A stretch of 39,140 nucleotides of DNA from Alloprevotella tannerae ATCC 51259 (GTDB lineage: Bacteria; Bacteroidota; Bacteroidia; Bacteroidales; Bacteroidaceae): NCBI RefSeq assembly GCF_000159995.1, contig NZ_GG700642.1, positions 153,136-192,275 on the forward strand. The letters are read 5' to 3'. Position 1 is the first letter of the stretch, and each line of letters opens with the position of its first letter. Shown piece after piece: positions 17,414 through 26,349 of the stretch. A model generated the notes under the pieces. The model worked only from the letters and a program-made list of their open reading frames with translations, had not been told where the DNA came from and ran no database searches. The position numbers and the translations under genes were made by a program.

Positions 17414-18479
17414 AAGCGTAAAGCGATCAAAAGTTTTTCCTACAATATTTTTTCGCAATAAGATGGAAACTCAGCGCTGAAAGTTCTTTGGTAAACAAGC
17501 TATCATAGAATGCGAAATTAAAAGTAGATATTTTCCATAAAACCTAATTTAACCCAAGAAAGGCCTCAATCTCACACTCTTTTACTGCATGAGAAACAAC
17601 ATCGACGATCCTAAAGCGTTAATATTCTTTTAGAAACAAATGAGGCATAAACTTATATAACGTCATCACCGCAAAACATACACAAAAGGAATACGCATTT
17701 CCACTACTAACACCTTTTCCGGCTACCTTACAATTCACCTTTTCCAGCTTCGCCACGCGGAAAAACTCTACATTCTTCAGTTAGCGCAAGTCAGAGATAT
17801 GGGTAAAGAGGATTTATGTTTTGGTAATACACTCCGAAGGCTTGGAATATTCCTCCTTCTCGACTGCATTTGACGAGAATGTGGGGCGAGATGTGGTGAG
17901 CGGACCAGCATTGGCCATATAACTCTACGAACAAAGTTGGCTGAGAATACTGAGAAATCTATAAAAAAATGCGGCGATGTCGGCCTATGCCGATGGTCGA
18001 ATCCTCTGCCATCGGCTCGCAAAGTTGATCGAACGAGATGCGCTGTTTCTGACAAGCGGCACTTGCCACAAATACATCCTTGCCCTTCAACAAGCCAACA
18101 CTCATTTTTTGCTTATTCGGTGAATAGTCGATTATGATAAGCTTACAGACTTCAAGGGCGGAGCTATCTGCACTTTTCACAGAACGCTTTCGTCCAAATA
18201 GCTGCCACAAAGGTAAGAAAAGCACCTTGCATCTACAGAGAACAATACTGCTTTTATCTTATCAAAATAGGACTGTTCTTTTAGCTTGAGATTAGCTTTC
18301 CGGAAAGAACAATTGTACAATTTATCTCCTCGTTGGGGCTTGATTGAAACAACCCTAAGGAAAAACAGACATGGCTTATCCAAAACAGAGGAGTATATAA
18401 CACCATACGCACGAAAAGGCTGAAAAATAGGTCTATAACTTAGCTTTCAAAGCACAAATAGGCAGTGCCAAAATTCTCT
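17414..18479. other. Gene-free AT-rich stretch
   Basis: I find no convincing coding sequence on either strand here. The short open frames near 17.8-18.2 kb have odd composition (runs of Arg, His, Ser and Pro) and no recognisable motif. No tRNA-like, rRNA-like or CRISPR structure is seen. It could hold decayed genes or an unrecognised ncRNA linked to the adjacent ATPase pair. Confidence 0.4.
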
Positions 18480-18587
18480 TAGGTGATCGGAAAAACTTTC
18501 ATAGGTGATCGGAAAAATTGTCTCCTATGATCGAAAAAATTGTCTTATAGGACAATTTTTCTTTTCTTATAGGAAAGTTTGACGACG
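18480..18587. repeat. ~22-bp tandem repeat array folding into nested inverted repeats
   Basis: Units begin with TAGG or TATG at 18480, 18502, 18526, 18548 and 18570, a period of 22-24 bp. The first two share TAGGTGATCGGAAAAA, and the third is TATGATCGAAAAAATTGTC. The fourth (TAGGACAATTTTTC) is the reverse complement of the third's tail, giving a hairpin of GAAAAAATTGTC / GACAATTTTTC around 18533-18561. The fifth (TAGGAAAGTTT) mirrors AAACTTTC of the first. The array is therefore both direct and inverted. It has no spacers and is not CRISPR-like; function unknown. Confidence 0.65.
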
Positions 18588-18914
18588 CTTTATAACGTTG
18601 ATAATCAGTAGTATTTTTCTTCCCTGTCTCTTATTCTTCTTACTACGAATAGGCCGCTTTTTTTTATTGATGAAGCGAACTTATGACTTAAGCTAACATC
18701 TACTACCCGAAAGAAAACGTACCCTGATTCAGGGATGTGTTGTTTTATGATATAAATAAAGGTACTCTAAATGGCTGCAGTCAGGGATAGGCTTAAGTCT
18801 ATTTATACGCAGGAAAGCCAACTTATAGCGAACAGTAAGGTATGAAAAGGATTTCACGAATAACTTCACATCCTCGCGTCAAGGAATAGAGACTTGGAAC
18901 AAGAGCAATATATT
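18588..18914. other. Non-coding stretch
   Basis: I see no credible gene, RNA or repeat between the ~22-bp array and the hairpin downstream of the beta-barrel gene. Confidence 0.4.
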
Positions 18915-18945
18915 TAGGGGAGGAACTACGATAATCCCTCCCCTA
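18915..18945 (-). terminator. Possible terminator of the small beta-barrel gene
   Basis: TAGGGGAGG (18915-18923) pairs with CCTCCCCTA (18937-18945) around a 13-nt loop, 22 nt downstream of the minus-strand stop at 18968. The tail on the minus strand is AT-rich rather than a clean T-run, so strength is uncertain. Confidence 0.5.
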
Positions 18946-18967
18946 TCTCGAAAACATTCGTCGATGT

Positions 18968-19597
18968 TTAGAACTGCACAATCAAATTGGCGAGTCCGTA
19001 AAAATTATCTTGTCTAAAGTCGTACGTGGCAGAAAATCCGGCACCCACTCTCTTCGTGATCATATATTCGTAAGAGCCCTTGAGGCCGTAACTCCATAAA
19101 CTACCATAACGCACGTCAATGGTCATCCCTTCCGGATTGTTGATTATGAAAGACCTATCATATTGCCCTATACCCGCCAAAGCACCGAGTATTAAGCGGT
19201 TCCTCCCCTGTACTTTAAAGGCTTTAAATAGATCTACACCTGCAAAGAGATTGATAGATGAGGTATTGGCAGAATTGTGTTCATTACGATCGTCTCCTTG
19301 AGATATTTGTACTGAAGGGCCTTGCACATTATTAGTGTAAAATCCTAACCCATGTGTTTTTGATGTGGAGAGCGTCTGTGAAGAAGCATGATGCAGTGAG
19401 AGACCGAACTCGAATATGTTTGCATCATAACTTACTTGAACTCCTTTTGCAAATCCTAAATTCATTGATTCACTACATGAAAGTCCCAACCCTACTGAAA
19501 CTTTCCACCTCAAAGGAGAGGTCTGAGCATTTGCTACTTGTGTCTGTGACAACACAACAGATAGAAGCATAGCAAATGATAATAATGTTTTCTTCAT
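18968..19597 (-). CDS. Outer-membrane beta-barrel protein (small, hypothetical)
   Basis: The 209-residue product is taken from the second ATG, because MKKTLLSFAMLLSVVLSQTQ is a standard signal peptide (cleavage near VANAQ); an upstream in-frame start at 19615 would add only six residues. The mature part shows alternating hydrophobic/polar strands with glycine and aromatic residues (WKVSVGLGLSCSESM, RLILGALAGIGQYD, GLKGSYEYMITKRVGAGFSA). It ends in LANLIVQF, with the C-terminal Phe typical of BAM-inserted barrels. It resembles eight-stranded OmpW/porin-like families (PF13568-type), but I cannot choose between them. It is a lone gene with a hairpin downstream. Confidence 0.7.
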   Translation of the reverse strand: MKKTLLSFAMLLSVVLSQTQVANAQTSPLRWKVSVGLGLSCSESMNLGFAKGVQVSYDANIFEFGLSLHHASSQTLSTSKTHGLGFYTNNVQGPSVQISQGDDRNEHNSANTSSINLFAGVDLFKAFKVQGRNRLILGALAGIGQYDRSFIINNPEGMTIDVRYGSLWSYGLKGSYEYMITKRVGAGFSATYDFRQDNFYGLANLIVQF

Positions 19598-19615
19598 ATA
19601 TTTGATAGTTAACAA

Positions 19616-19899
19616 TGCCTACTCTTTGGTTAGAGTTTTTCAGCTCACACTCTCCTTTTATATAGTTTGGTCTATAGCAATTTGGGGGTACAAAGGGATT
19701 GCTAACCTTATCTTGCATGGAGCTTTAAGCATCCATAATTGTCTATTCTGAACATATGCTCAAAATATAGAGCTGTACCAAGCTCTTAAGAATCTGCGCG
19801 CACTGATCATCTTAACACCGGCAAAAGTATAAAGTTATAGAAATCGTAACAATTCCAAAAAAGAGAAATTTCGTAAACTTTCCCCGAAAACGATGTTTT
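19616..19899. other. Intergenic region between divergent genes
   Basis: This stretch separates the minus-strand beta-barrel gene from the plus-strand regulator. I see no gene, and no promoter here that I can call with confidence. Confidence 0.4.
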
Positions 19900-19943
19900 T
19901 TACCCTTTAGGGTAATGATTCTACGGCCAAAAAGCTATCTTTG
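19900..19943 (+). promoter_or_regulatory. Palindromic operator-like site and -7 box upstream of the LuxR-type gene
   Basis: TTACCCTTTAGGGTAA (19900-19915) is an inverted repeat with 6-bp arms. It is followed by TATCTTTG (19936-19943), a perfect TAnnTTTG -7 box. No good TTTG is found 19-21 nt upstream of that box; the palindrome sits near the expected -33 position, which would suit a regulator binding site. Predicted start ~19950, 23 nt before the GTG. Confidence 0.45.
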
Positions 19944-19972
19944 AACTCGATTAATATAGTATTACTTGCCAA

Positions 19973-20745
19973 GTGGAAGCCTCTCATCACGATCATTATT
20001 CACCTCAACCACCACAAGGTGTTCGTCCTCTTATAAAGGGTGAGGAATACAATGACCTACAACCTTATATCGATTCAGCAAAAGCTTTTGCTCGAATCAC
20101 ATACAAATCTCTTTATATCATTGACTACAACAGGATGAACTTCCTGTATATATCCGACAACCCATTGTTTCTCTGTGGAGAGCGGGTAGAAAATGCATAT
20201 CAAGAAGGATTTAATTTCTATTATCAACGCATTCCAAAAGAAGACCACGAATTTCTCTCTCAAGTAAATCGAATTAGTTCTGTGTTTCTTAGAGGGATCC
20301 CAGCAACAGAACGCACTCAGTATGTCATCTCTTACAACTTCCGAATGACTCAAAAACATTCTAGAGAAAAAATCTTGCTAAATCATCAGGTAACTCCTCT
20401 CAAATTAGATTCAATGGGAAATGTTTGGTTGGCTCTTTGTATAGTTTCGTTAGCACCTACACAAGAAATAGGTGTCGCGTTTATGACGAAGATTAATTCA
20501 GATATGAAGTGGAAGTTTTCCTTAAATAGTGAACGCTGGGAGCAGATTGACAACATAGAGTTGAATGAATTCGAAAAAAAGTAATTCGATTAGCAAACCA
20601 AGGCTTGTCTGTTAATCAGATTGCCGAAGAAATCAAACGTTCGAAAGATTCGGTAAAATGCTATCGTAAAAGTCTATTCCTAAAACTTGGTGTAAGTAAA
20701 ATATCTGAGGCTATTGCTATAGCGACACACCACAAATTGATTTAA
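19973..20745 (+). pseudogene. LuxR-type transcriptional regulator (PAS-like + HTH), frameshifted in an A7 run
   Basis: A GTG-started frame (19973-20584) encodes about 203 residues of a PAS-like sensor region (SAKAFARITYKSLYIIDYNR, FLYISDNPLFLCGE, WLALCIVSLAP). It ends at a TAA just after seven adenines (20574-20580). The +1 frame continues immediately for 54 codons (20581-20745) as a typical LuxR HTH: VIRLANQGLSVNQIAEEIKR, then SVKCYRKSLFLKLGVSKISE. One extra A would give ...NEFEKKVIRLANQG, the usual domain junction. So the gene is intact except for one base in a homopolymer, which means a phase-variable tract, a recent null, or a sequencing error. Family members are cytoplasmic DNA-binding regulators; the target is unknown. 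Confidence 0.8.
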
Positions 20746-20965
20746 GCTATCAGGGATTTTAATTGTTGTAGAGATAAAAAAATAAACAATTAAAGAAGGC
20801 GCCCTTAGCGTAAAAGACGATTAGGACTTAAACCTGATAATTGTTCTAAAAGTATGCAGGATCAAGGCACTTCGGTTATGTACGAAACATCTTGAGGAAT
20901 AGGGAAACCTGCTGCCGACAGCAAAGAAAAAGAAGACTGCAAAGTTGTAACCAGAGCGGTAGTAG

Positions 20966-21017
20966 AAAAAAAAAGATTGCCACGAACAATACTTTTATAG
21001 CATTGTCCGTGGCAATC
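20966..21017 (-). terminator. Terminator of tRNA-Leu
   Basis: A 16-bp stem with one G-U pair (20975-20990 with 21002-21017) is followed on the minus strand by nine T residues (20974-20966). It sits 12 nt downstream of the tRNA 3' end. This is a textbook rho-independent terminator. Confidence 0.9.
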
Positions 21018-21028
21018 GCCTGCCTCCG

Positions 21029-21113
21029 TGCTCAAAGCGGGACTCGAACCCGCACAGCCATTTCTGGCCAAAGGATTTTAAGTCCTTCGTGTCTACCATT
21101 CCACCATTTGAGC
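21029..21113 (-). tRNA. tRNA-Leu (anticodon TAA)
   Basis: The 85-nt class II tRNA on the minus strand has acceptor arms GCTCAAA / TTTGAGC with discriminator A. The D-arm region is TGGTGGAATGGTAGACAC, the anticodon stem is AAGGA-CTTAAAA-TCCTT, giving anticodon TAA, a variable arm follows, and the T-arm is GCGGGTTCGAGTCCCGC. The 3' CCA is not encoded. A strong terminator follows. Confidence 0.95.
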
Positions 21114-21188
21114 AGATTGCGAGCGCAAAGATAAAAGTTATTTTTCAAATAGCGCAGACTTTGGGCAAGTTTGTTTTGATTAAGCCTA

Positions 21189-21734
21189 CTAATTATTAAT
21201 AATCAAGACATCACTAGCCCGGCTATAGCCTTGTATGCGATACTTAAACAGCTTTATACCAGCCTCGCCCGCCACGACAATGCCGCCGTTGCGCAAACTA
21301 TAAGATCTATTGCAGCGCGGGCACAGCATCGTCAGTCTGTCTTGAAAAACCAGCTTACGCTCTATGTCTTCTTTCGTATAGCAATTGGGACAAACCAAGT
21401 CGTAAGCCACAGGTAGTAAAGTGCCGTTTAGATCAGGCGTGTCAGACGTACCTACGATAAAGCCTGCTATCATCTCCGGCCGGTTATAGGCTTCCAAAGC
21501 CGTGACTGATAAAGCAACCTCCTTGCCTTCCGCACTGCGGATAAGGTAATGACTCGGTTCACGAGAAATCGTACAGAAAAGGCCGGGACTGTTCAGCGCC
21601 TGAAAAAGCGGGGGAACTGCTGAAACGGGCGACAAGCGCAAGAAAGCATGCACTTTCGCATACTCGCTTTGAGGCACCTCTAAGCAGCCGGAAAGAAACA
21701 AACTTACAAATAACAAGCAAAACAAGCGCTTCAT
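21189..21734 (-). CDS. Lipoprotein with C-terminal zinc-ribbon motif
   Basis: The 181-residue product begins MKRLFCLLFVSLFLSGCLEV, a lipoprotein signal peptide with lipobox LSGC (Cys17). Residues ~20-105 are a mixed region. Around residues 113-140 two CxxC pairs occur (LVCPNCYTKED and MLCPRCNRSYSL), a probable four-cysteine zinc ribbon. This is followed by RNGGIVVAGEAGIKLFKYRI. A zinc ribbon on a membrane-anchored lipoprotein is unusual. I do not know its function. It lies 73 nt downstream of the SRPBCC-like gene on the same strand and may be co-transcribed with it. Confidence 0.72.
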   Translation of the reverse strand: MKRLFCLLFVSLFLSGCLEVPQSEYAKVHAFLRLSPVSAVPPLFQALNSPGLFCTISREPSHYLIRSAEGKEVALSVTALEAYNRPEMIAGFIVGTSDTPDLNGTLLPVAYDLVCPNCYTKEDIERKLVFQDRLTMLCPRCNRSYSLRNGGIVVAGEAGIKLFKYRIQGYSRASDVLIINN

Positions 21735-21807
21735 ACGCTATATATACGCATAGAGCAGCGACTTATTGCCGTCTGACTGCTTAAAAAGCATAAAGAGGGG
21801 GAAGGAA

Positions 21808-22275
21808 TTAGTCGATGGCAACGGCAGACAGCATATTGGCCAGTCCGTCAGCCGCTTTCTTCAAAGGCTTAGCCACCATCGCCCGCATAAACATATTGAC
21901 CTCTGCGCCTATTGTCACCTTCAACTTTGAGCCTTCTCCCGAGGGCATAATCTGAATCCAAAGGTTCAAGGGCACAGGACTGCCTGCACTTTCAAACTTG
22001 ATCAACTTCGGCTCCTCGCGCTCAACGACCGTAAGCGTGACTTGCCCTACGGGCGACTGAATCGTCACGTTGTCAGCATCGAAAGTAAGCGTCTCCAGTT
22101 GCTTTTTAGCTTCTGCCACTTGCTCGTCGGACAAGGCCGCTTGCATCTTCTCTTGCACAAGCGGGTCATTCAGTCGTTCGCGCAGCGCTTGCAGATTGCG
22201 CAAATCGCTAAATTTCTCATAAACGCGCACTTGCGGAGCACTTAGTTGCTTTATTTCACTCTCAAACTTTTGCAT
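21808..22275 (-). CDS. SRPBCC-like (polyketide cyclase/START-fold-like) protein, hypothetical
   Basis: The 155-residue soluble protein begins MQKFESEIKQLSAPQVRVYE. The opening, with SAPQVRVYEKFSDLRNLQAL, is like the first strand and helix of SRPBCC proteins (ligand-binding helix-grip fold). The middle part has charged helical content, then the beta segments NVTIQSPVGQVTLTVVEREE and SKLKVTIGAEVNMFMRAM, and finally a long C-terminal helix (PLKKAADGLANMLSAVAI) typical of the fold. There is no signal peptide, so it is probably cytoplasmic. Ligand unknown. It is on the same strand as the lipoprotein gene and divergent from trkH. Confidence 0.65.
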   Translation of the reverse strand: MQKFESEIKQLSAPQVRVYEKFSDLRNLQALRERLNDPLVQEKMQAALSDEQVAEAKKQLETLTFDADNVTIQSPVGQVTLTVVEREEPKLIKFESAGSPVPLNLWIQIMPSGEGSKLKVTIGAEVNMFMRAMVAKPLKKAADGLANMLSAVAID

Positions 22276-22420
22276 CTTTTCTGTGTAAAAAGGAATAAGG
22301 TCGGCGAAGTTAGGGAGTTTTTACGGTCTCCGCAAGTTTTCCGCTTAAAAAGCATCATTATGTAACATTTCCCAGCAAGAGCAGCACCCTACACGCCAAG
22401 CAAAATGCCTATAAAAACGC

Positions 22421-22451
22421 TTTGCCTTTCGCGTTGTTTGGCGTATTTTTG
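22421..22451 (+). promoter_or_regulatory. Promoter of trkH
   Basis: TTTG (22421-22424), a 19-nt spacer and TATTTTTG (22444-22451) match the Bacteroidetes consensus exactly. The predicted start near 22458 is only about 8 nt before the ATG at 22466, so the leader would be very short. Confidence 0.7.
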
Positions 22452-22465
22452 CAGAAAATACGTGT

Positions 22466-23923
22466 ATGCTGAATTATAAAGTTATACTTTTTGTCCTCGG
22501 ACAATTGCTTTTTCTTGAGGCTATAATGCTGGCCGCCTGCTGCGGCGTAGGCTTTATCTATCATGAAAGCACACTGGTTGACTTTGGCATTCCCACGTTT
22601 ATCTGCGTCTCGCTCGGCTTACTCTTCCATTTTTTAGGAGGCTCAAAGAACCAAGGAATGGGCCGCCGCGATGCCTTTTTAATTGTATCTACTACGTGGC
22701 TGCTCTTCTCCATTATTGGAATGCTGCCCTTCCTCCTAAGCGGTATCGTCACGCGGCCATCCGTAGCCTTCTTTGAGACGATGTCCGGCTTTACGACGAC
22801 CGGCGCAACGGCACTCAACGGCATAGATGCACTGCCCCACTCTATTTTATTTTGGCGCAGCCTCACCCATTGGGTCGGCGGTGTCGGAATTGTCTTCTTC
22901 ACGATCGCAATTCTACCCAACGCCGACGCAGGCGAACAGAAGATGTTCACAGCAGAATCTACCGGCCTTAAGATCGGCAAACTGCACCCACGCGTTCGCT
23001 CCACGGCGCGCTGGATTGGCGGCCTTTATGTATTCCTTACGCTGGCCTGTATCGTTTCTTTATATCTCGGCGGAATGGATACTTTCGATGCTATCAACCA
23101 CGGACTCTCCACGATGGCTACAGGCGGTTTCTCAACACACCAGGATAGCATTGCCTTTTTCCATTCGGCGCGCATCGAAAACATTCTGATGGTCTTTATG
23201 GTCTTAGCCAGCCTCAACTTTACCGTTTTATACCTCGGCTTTTTCAAAAAGCATTGGAAAGATATGTGGAAAGACGACGAACTGCGCGTATTTCTTGGCA
23301 TTGTTCTTACCATTGCCCTCATCGGGATGCTGGTACTTTACTTTCGCGATCACCGCACGCTGGCCGATGCTGCCCGTCTCTCGTTTTTCCACACCATATC
23401 TATACAATCGACCACGGGCTTTACGACAGAAAACTTTATGAATTGGGACCCTTCCACTTGGGTTTTCGTTGCTTTCATCACGATTGTCGGCGGCTGTGCC
23501 GGCAGTACATCGGGCGGAATCAAATGTATCCGCATCCTGACCATATATAAAGTAATCGTGCGCGAGTTTAAGCGTATGTTACATCCGCGTGCCGTCTTTC
23601 CCATCCGCATTAGCGGCACACTGATAAGCAACGGCGTCGTGCGAAACATTTTTGTTTTCATCACGCTCTACATTATTCTGACGGCTTTAGGCACAACAGC
23701 AATGATGGCGATGGGACTTACGATGCTCGACTCCGTATCTTGCTGCATCACGTGTTTGAGCAACGTCGGGCCGGGCTATGGTTACGTTGTCGGACCGCTG
23801 GATTCGTGGGACGTATTTCCTGATGCTGTGCTTTGGATAGACTCATTTTTAATGTTGGCCGGCCGTTTAGAGATCTACTCTATCCTGCTGCCGTTTATGC
23901 CGGGCTTTTGGCGCGACAACTAA
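22466..23923 (+). CDS. trkH: TrkH family potassium uptake protein
   Basis: The 485-residue polytopic membrane protein, about ten hydrophobic segments, is of the usual TrkH length. The four pore-loop signatures of the TrkH/TrkG/KtrB superfamily are visible: SGFTTTGAT, MATGGFST, STTGFTTEN and the degenerate fourth LSNVGPGYG. THWVGGVGIVFFTIAILP near residue 132 and GGCAGSTSGGIKCIRI near residue 345 are family hallmarks. It forms the K+-translocating subunit in the inner membrane and normally needs TrkA, which is not in this window. It appears to be a single-gene unit with its own promoter. Confidence 0.93.
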   Translation: MLNYKVILFVLGQLLFLEAIMLAACCGVGFIYHESTLVDFGIPTFICVSLGLLFHFLGGSKNQGMGRRDAFLIVSTTWLLFSIIGMLPFLLSGIVTRPSVAFFETMSGFTTTGATALNGIDALPHSILFWRSLTHWVGGVGIVFFTIAILPNADAGEQKMFTAESTGLKIGKLHPRVRSTARWIGGLYVFLTLACIVSLYLGGMDTFDAINHGLSTMATGGFSTHQDSIAFFHSARIENILMVFMVLASLNFTVLYLGFFKKHWKDMWKDDELRVFLGIVLTIALIGMLVLYFRDHRTLADAARLSFFHTISIQSTTGFTTENFMNWDPSTWVFVAFITIVGGCAGSTSGGIKCIRILTIYKVIVREFKRMLHPRAVFPIRISGTLISNGVVRNIFVFITLYIILTALGTTAMMAMGLTMLDSVSCCITCLSNVGPGYGYVVGPLDSWDVFPDAVLWIDSFLMLAGRLEIYSILLPFMPGFWRDN

Positions 23924-24036
23924 GGCGGCCGGCAGCTACGCTTCGAGCCATTTCTGTTCTACGCGCTCCTTCCTTCACCCACCAAACACAAGAGAATAAA
24001 CCCGAGGGGATCAAGTTTCCTCATCAAAACAATAAT

Positions 24037-26058
24037 ATGAAACACTTACTGATTATGTTTTTTGCGCTCTCTACAGTCGCCTCGGCCCAGTCCGACAAGT
24101 TTAAGTACACTGACGAGAAGTTTGCAGACATTCAAATGCTTCGCTACAAAGTCGAAGGCTTTGAACAACTCACGCTCCGTCAGAAGACGCTCATCTATTA
24201 TTTATCTGAGGCCGCCTTGCAGGGGCGCGACATTCTCTTCGATCAGAATGGGCGCTACAACCTCCGCATCCGCCGTATGCTGGAGACGGTTTTCACGGAT
24301 TATAAAGGCAACCGCAAGTCGAAGGACTTTCTGGCGCTCCACGACTACTTGAAGCGCGTTTGGTTCAGCAGTGGCATACACCACCACTACGGCAATGAGA
24401 AGTTTCAGCCCGCATTCTCGCAAGACTTTTTCCGCAAAGCGCTCCACGAAGTAGCAGCAAGCAAGCTTCCGCTCCGACAAGGGCAAACGGTCGACGCGCT
24501 CTGCGATGAGATCTTCCCCGTGATGTTCGACCCGAACGTTATGAAGATGCGTACCAACCAAGCTGACGGCCAGGACCTCATACTTACGTCGGCCGGCAAC
24601 TATTATGGCGAGGGCGTAACGCAAGCTGAGGCGGAACTCTTTTACGAACAGCGCAAAGCGCCTAATGATCCTTTCCCCATAATGACGGGTTTAAACAGCC
24701 GTTTGGTTAAACAAGACGGCCGTTTAACCGAACTCGTATGGCGCGAACACGGACTTTACGGCAGCGCGATCACGAAAATCATCTACAATCTCCAGCAAGC
24801 GCGCCCCTATTGCGACACACCGGCGCAGCAGGCCGTAATCGACAAGCTCATCGAGTTTTATCGCACGGGCGACCTCCGCACTTTCGACGAATACTCTACG
24901 CTTTGGGTTCACGCTACCGAGGATTTGGTCGACTTTGTCAATGGTTTCACGGAGACGTACGGAGACCCGCTCGGCTTGAAGGCATCTTGGGAGGCTATTG
25001 TCAACTTTAAGAACATCGCAGCTACAAAGCGCACGGAGAAACTCAGTAAAAACGCGCAATGGTTTGAGGATCATTCGCCCGTAGATCCGCGTTTCAAGAA
25101 AGAAAAGGTAAAAGGTATTACGGCAAAGGTTATTACGGCGGCCATCTTGGGCGGCGATTTGTATCCTTCGACGGCAATCGGCATCAACCTGCCCAACTCT
25201 GACTGGGTTCGCAAAGAGGTTGGCTCTAAGAGCGTCACGATCGGAAATCTTACCGACGCATACAACAAGGCCGCTCACGGTAATGGCTTCCAAGCGGAGT
25301 TTGTTATCGACAAGGCCACGCAGGATTTGATCAACAAATATGGCGACAACGACGAAGATCTTCATACGGACCTTCACGAATGTCTGGGTCACGGCAGCGG
25401 AAAGTTGCTCGACGGCACAAATCCCGACTCTTTGAAGGTCTACGCATCGCCGATTGAAGAAGCACGCGCCGATCTTTTCGGTCTCTACTACTTAGCTGAC
25501 GCCAAATTGGTCGAGCTGGGACTCACGCCCGACGCAGATGCTTACAAGGCGCAGTATTATACGTATATGATGAACGGACTTATGACGCAGTTGGTCCGCA
25601 TTCAACCGGGCAACAACTTGGAAGAGGCGCACATGCGCAACCGCGCGCTCATCGCTCATTGGGCTTACGAGAAGGGTAAGGCGAATAAAGTGGTCGAACT
25701 TGTGAAAAAGGGTGGTAAAACTTACGTGAAGATCAACGACTATCCGGCTTTGCGCGAACTCTTCGGAAAACTGCTTGCTGAGATTCAGCGCGTGAAGAGC
25801 GAAGGCGACTTTGCCGGCGCGCGCCGCTTGGTTGAGGATTACGGCGTCAAAGTTGACCCGCAGTTGCACAAAGAAATTCTGGCACGCTATGCGAAATTGA
25901 ACATCGCTCCTTACAAAGGCTTCATCAATCCGGTTTATACGGCCGTGAAGGATGCGCAAGGACGCGTGACGGACGTCAAGATCTCTTACACGGAGTCTTA
26001 CGACGATCAGATGCTGCGCTATAGTCGCGACTACAACACTTTGCCCGACATCAACTAA
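24037..26058 (+). CDS. Dipeptidyl peptidase III (M49 family), exported
   Basis: The 673-residue product starts at the ATG giving signal peptide MKHLLIMFFALSTVASAQ; the open frame continues upstream into the trkH 3' end but without signal character. The M49 zinc motif is His447-Glu-Cys-Leu-Gly-His452 (DLHECLGHGSGKLLDG), and the second motif EEARAD starts at 474. Together they are diagnostic of DPP III, which removes dipeptides from the N-terminus of short peptides. Size matches bacterial DPP III proteins. Bacteroidetes homologues are exported, and this one has a signal peptide, so a periplasmic or envelope role in peptide utilisation is likely. A strong terminator follows. Confidence 0.92.
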   Translation: MKHLLIMFFALSTVASAQSDKFKYTDEKFADIQMLRYKVEGFEQLTLRQKTLIYYLSEAALQGRDILFDQNGRYNLRIRRMLETVFTDYKGNRKSKDFLALHDYLKRVWFSSGIHHHYGNEKFQPAFSQDFFRKALHEVAASKLPLRQGQTVDALCDEIFPVMFDPNVMKMRTNQADGQDLILTSAGNYYGEGVTQAEAELFYEQRKAPNDPFPIMTGLNSRLVKQDGRLTELVWREHGLYGSAITKIIYNLQQARPYCDTPAQQAVIDKLIEFYRTGDLRTFDEYSTLWVHATEDLVDFVNGFTETYGDPLGLKASWEAIVNFKNIAATKRTEKLSKNAQWFEDHSPVDPRFKKEKVKGITAKVITAAILGGDLYPSTAIGINLPNSDWVRKEVGSKSVTIGNLTDAYNKAAHGNGFQAEFVIDKATQDLINKYGDNDEDLHTDLHECLGHGSGKLLDGTNPDSLKVYASPIEEARADLFGLYYLADAKLVELGLTPDADAYKAQYYTYMMNGLMTQLVRIQPGNNLEEAHMRNRALIAHWAYEKGKANKVVELVKKGGKTYVKINDYPALRELFGKLLAEIQRVKSEGDFAGARRLVEDYGVKVDPQLHKEILARYAKLNIAPYKGFINPVYTAVKDAQGRVTDVKISYTESYDDQMLRYSRDYNTLPDIN

Positions 26059-26115
26059 GCCTCAACTCGGCTTGCGGCCGCCTTATATGCGAGTCAGCAG
26101 GTCAGGCCTACACAC

Positions 26116-26157
26116 TAACGGCAACAGTCTTTCAAGATCTGTTGCCGTTATTTTTAT
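26116..26157 (+). terminator. Terminator after dipeptidyl peptidase III
   Basis: A 12-bp perfect stem, TAACGGCAACAG (26116-26127) / CTGTTGCCGTTA (26139-26150), is followed by TTTTTATT. Confidence 0.9.
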
Positions 26158-26349
26158 TGCGCAGCGGCCCGTATCTCTCACCGCCGTCCCTCTTGATTTT
26201 GCTTTTGTCGGATGGGCGAAAGCTGAAAACCGGATAGCGCCTCAGACCGCTGCTTTTCGTTGACGACCGGAGCTTGAATCTTCATAGCCGATGCTCATTT
26301 TCCATCTTTCTCTCCTCGCCTTTGGTTGCGCAACACGCATTAGTCGATG

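Noticed and set aside
17777-18225. Small overlapping ORFs in the gene-free interval
   Set aside because: They are short, mutually overlapping on both strands, Arg/His/Ser-rich and without recognisable motifs.
19745-19760. Attachment-site copy matching the tRNA-Leu end
   Set aside because: Only eight bases (TGCTCAAA) match, which is expected by chance in an AT-rich region.
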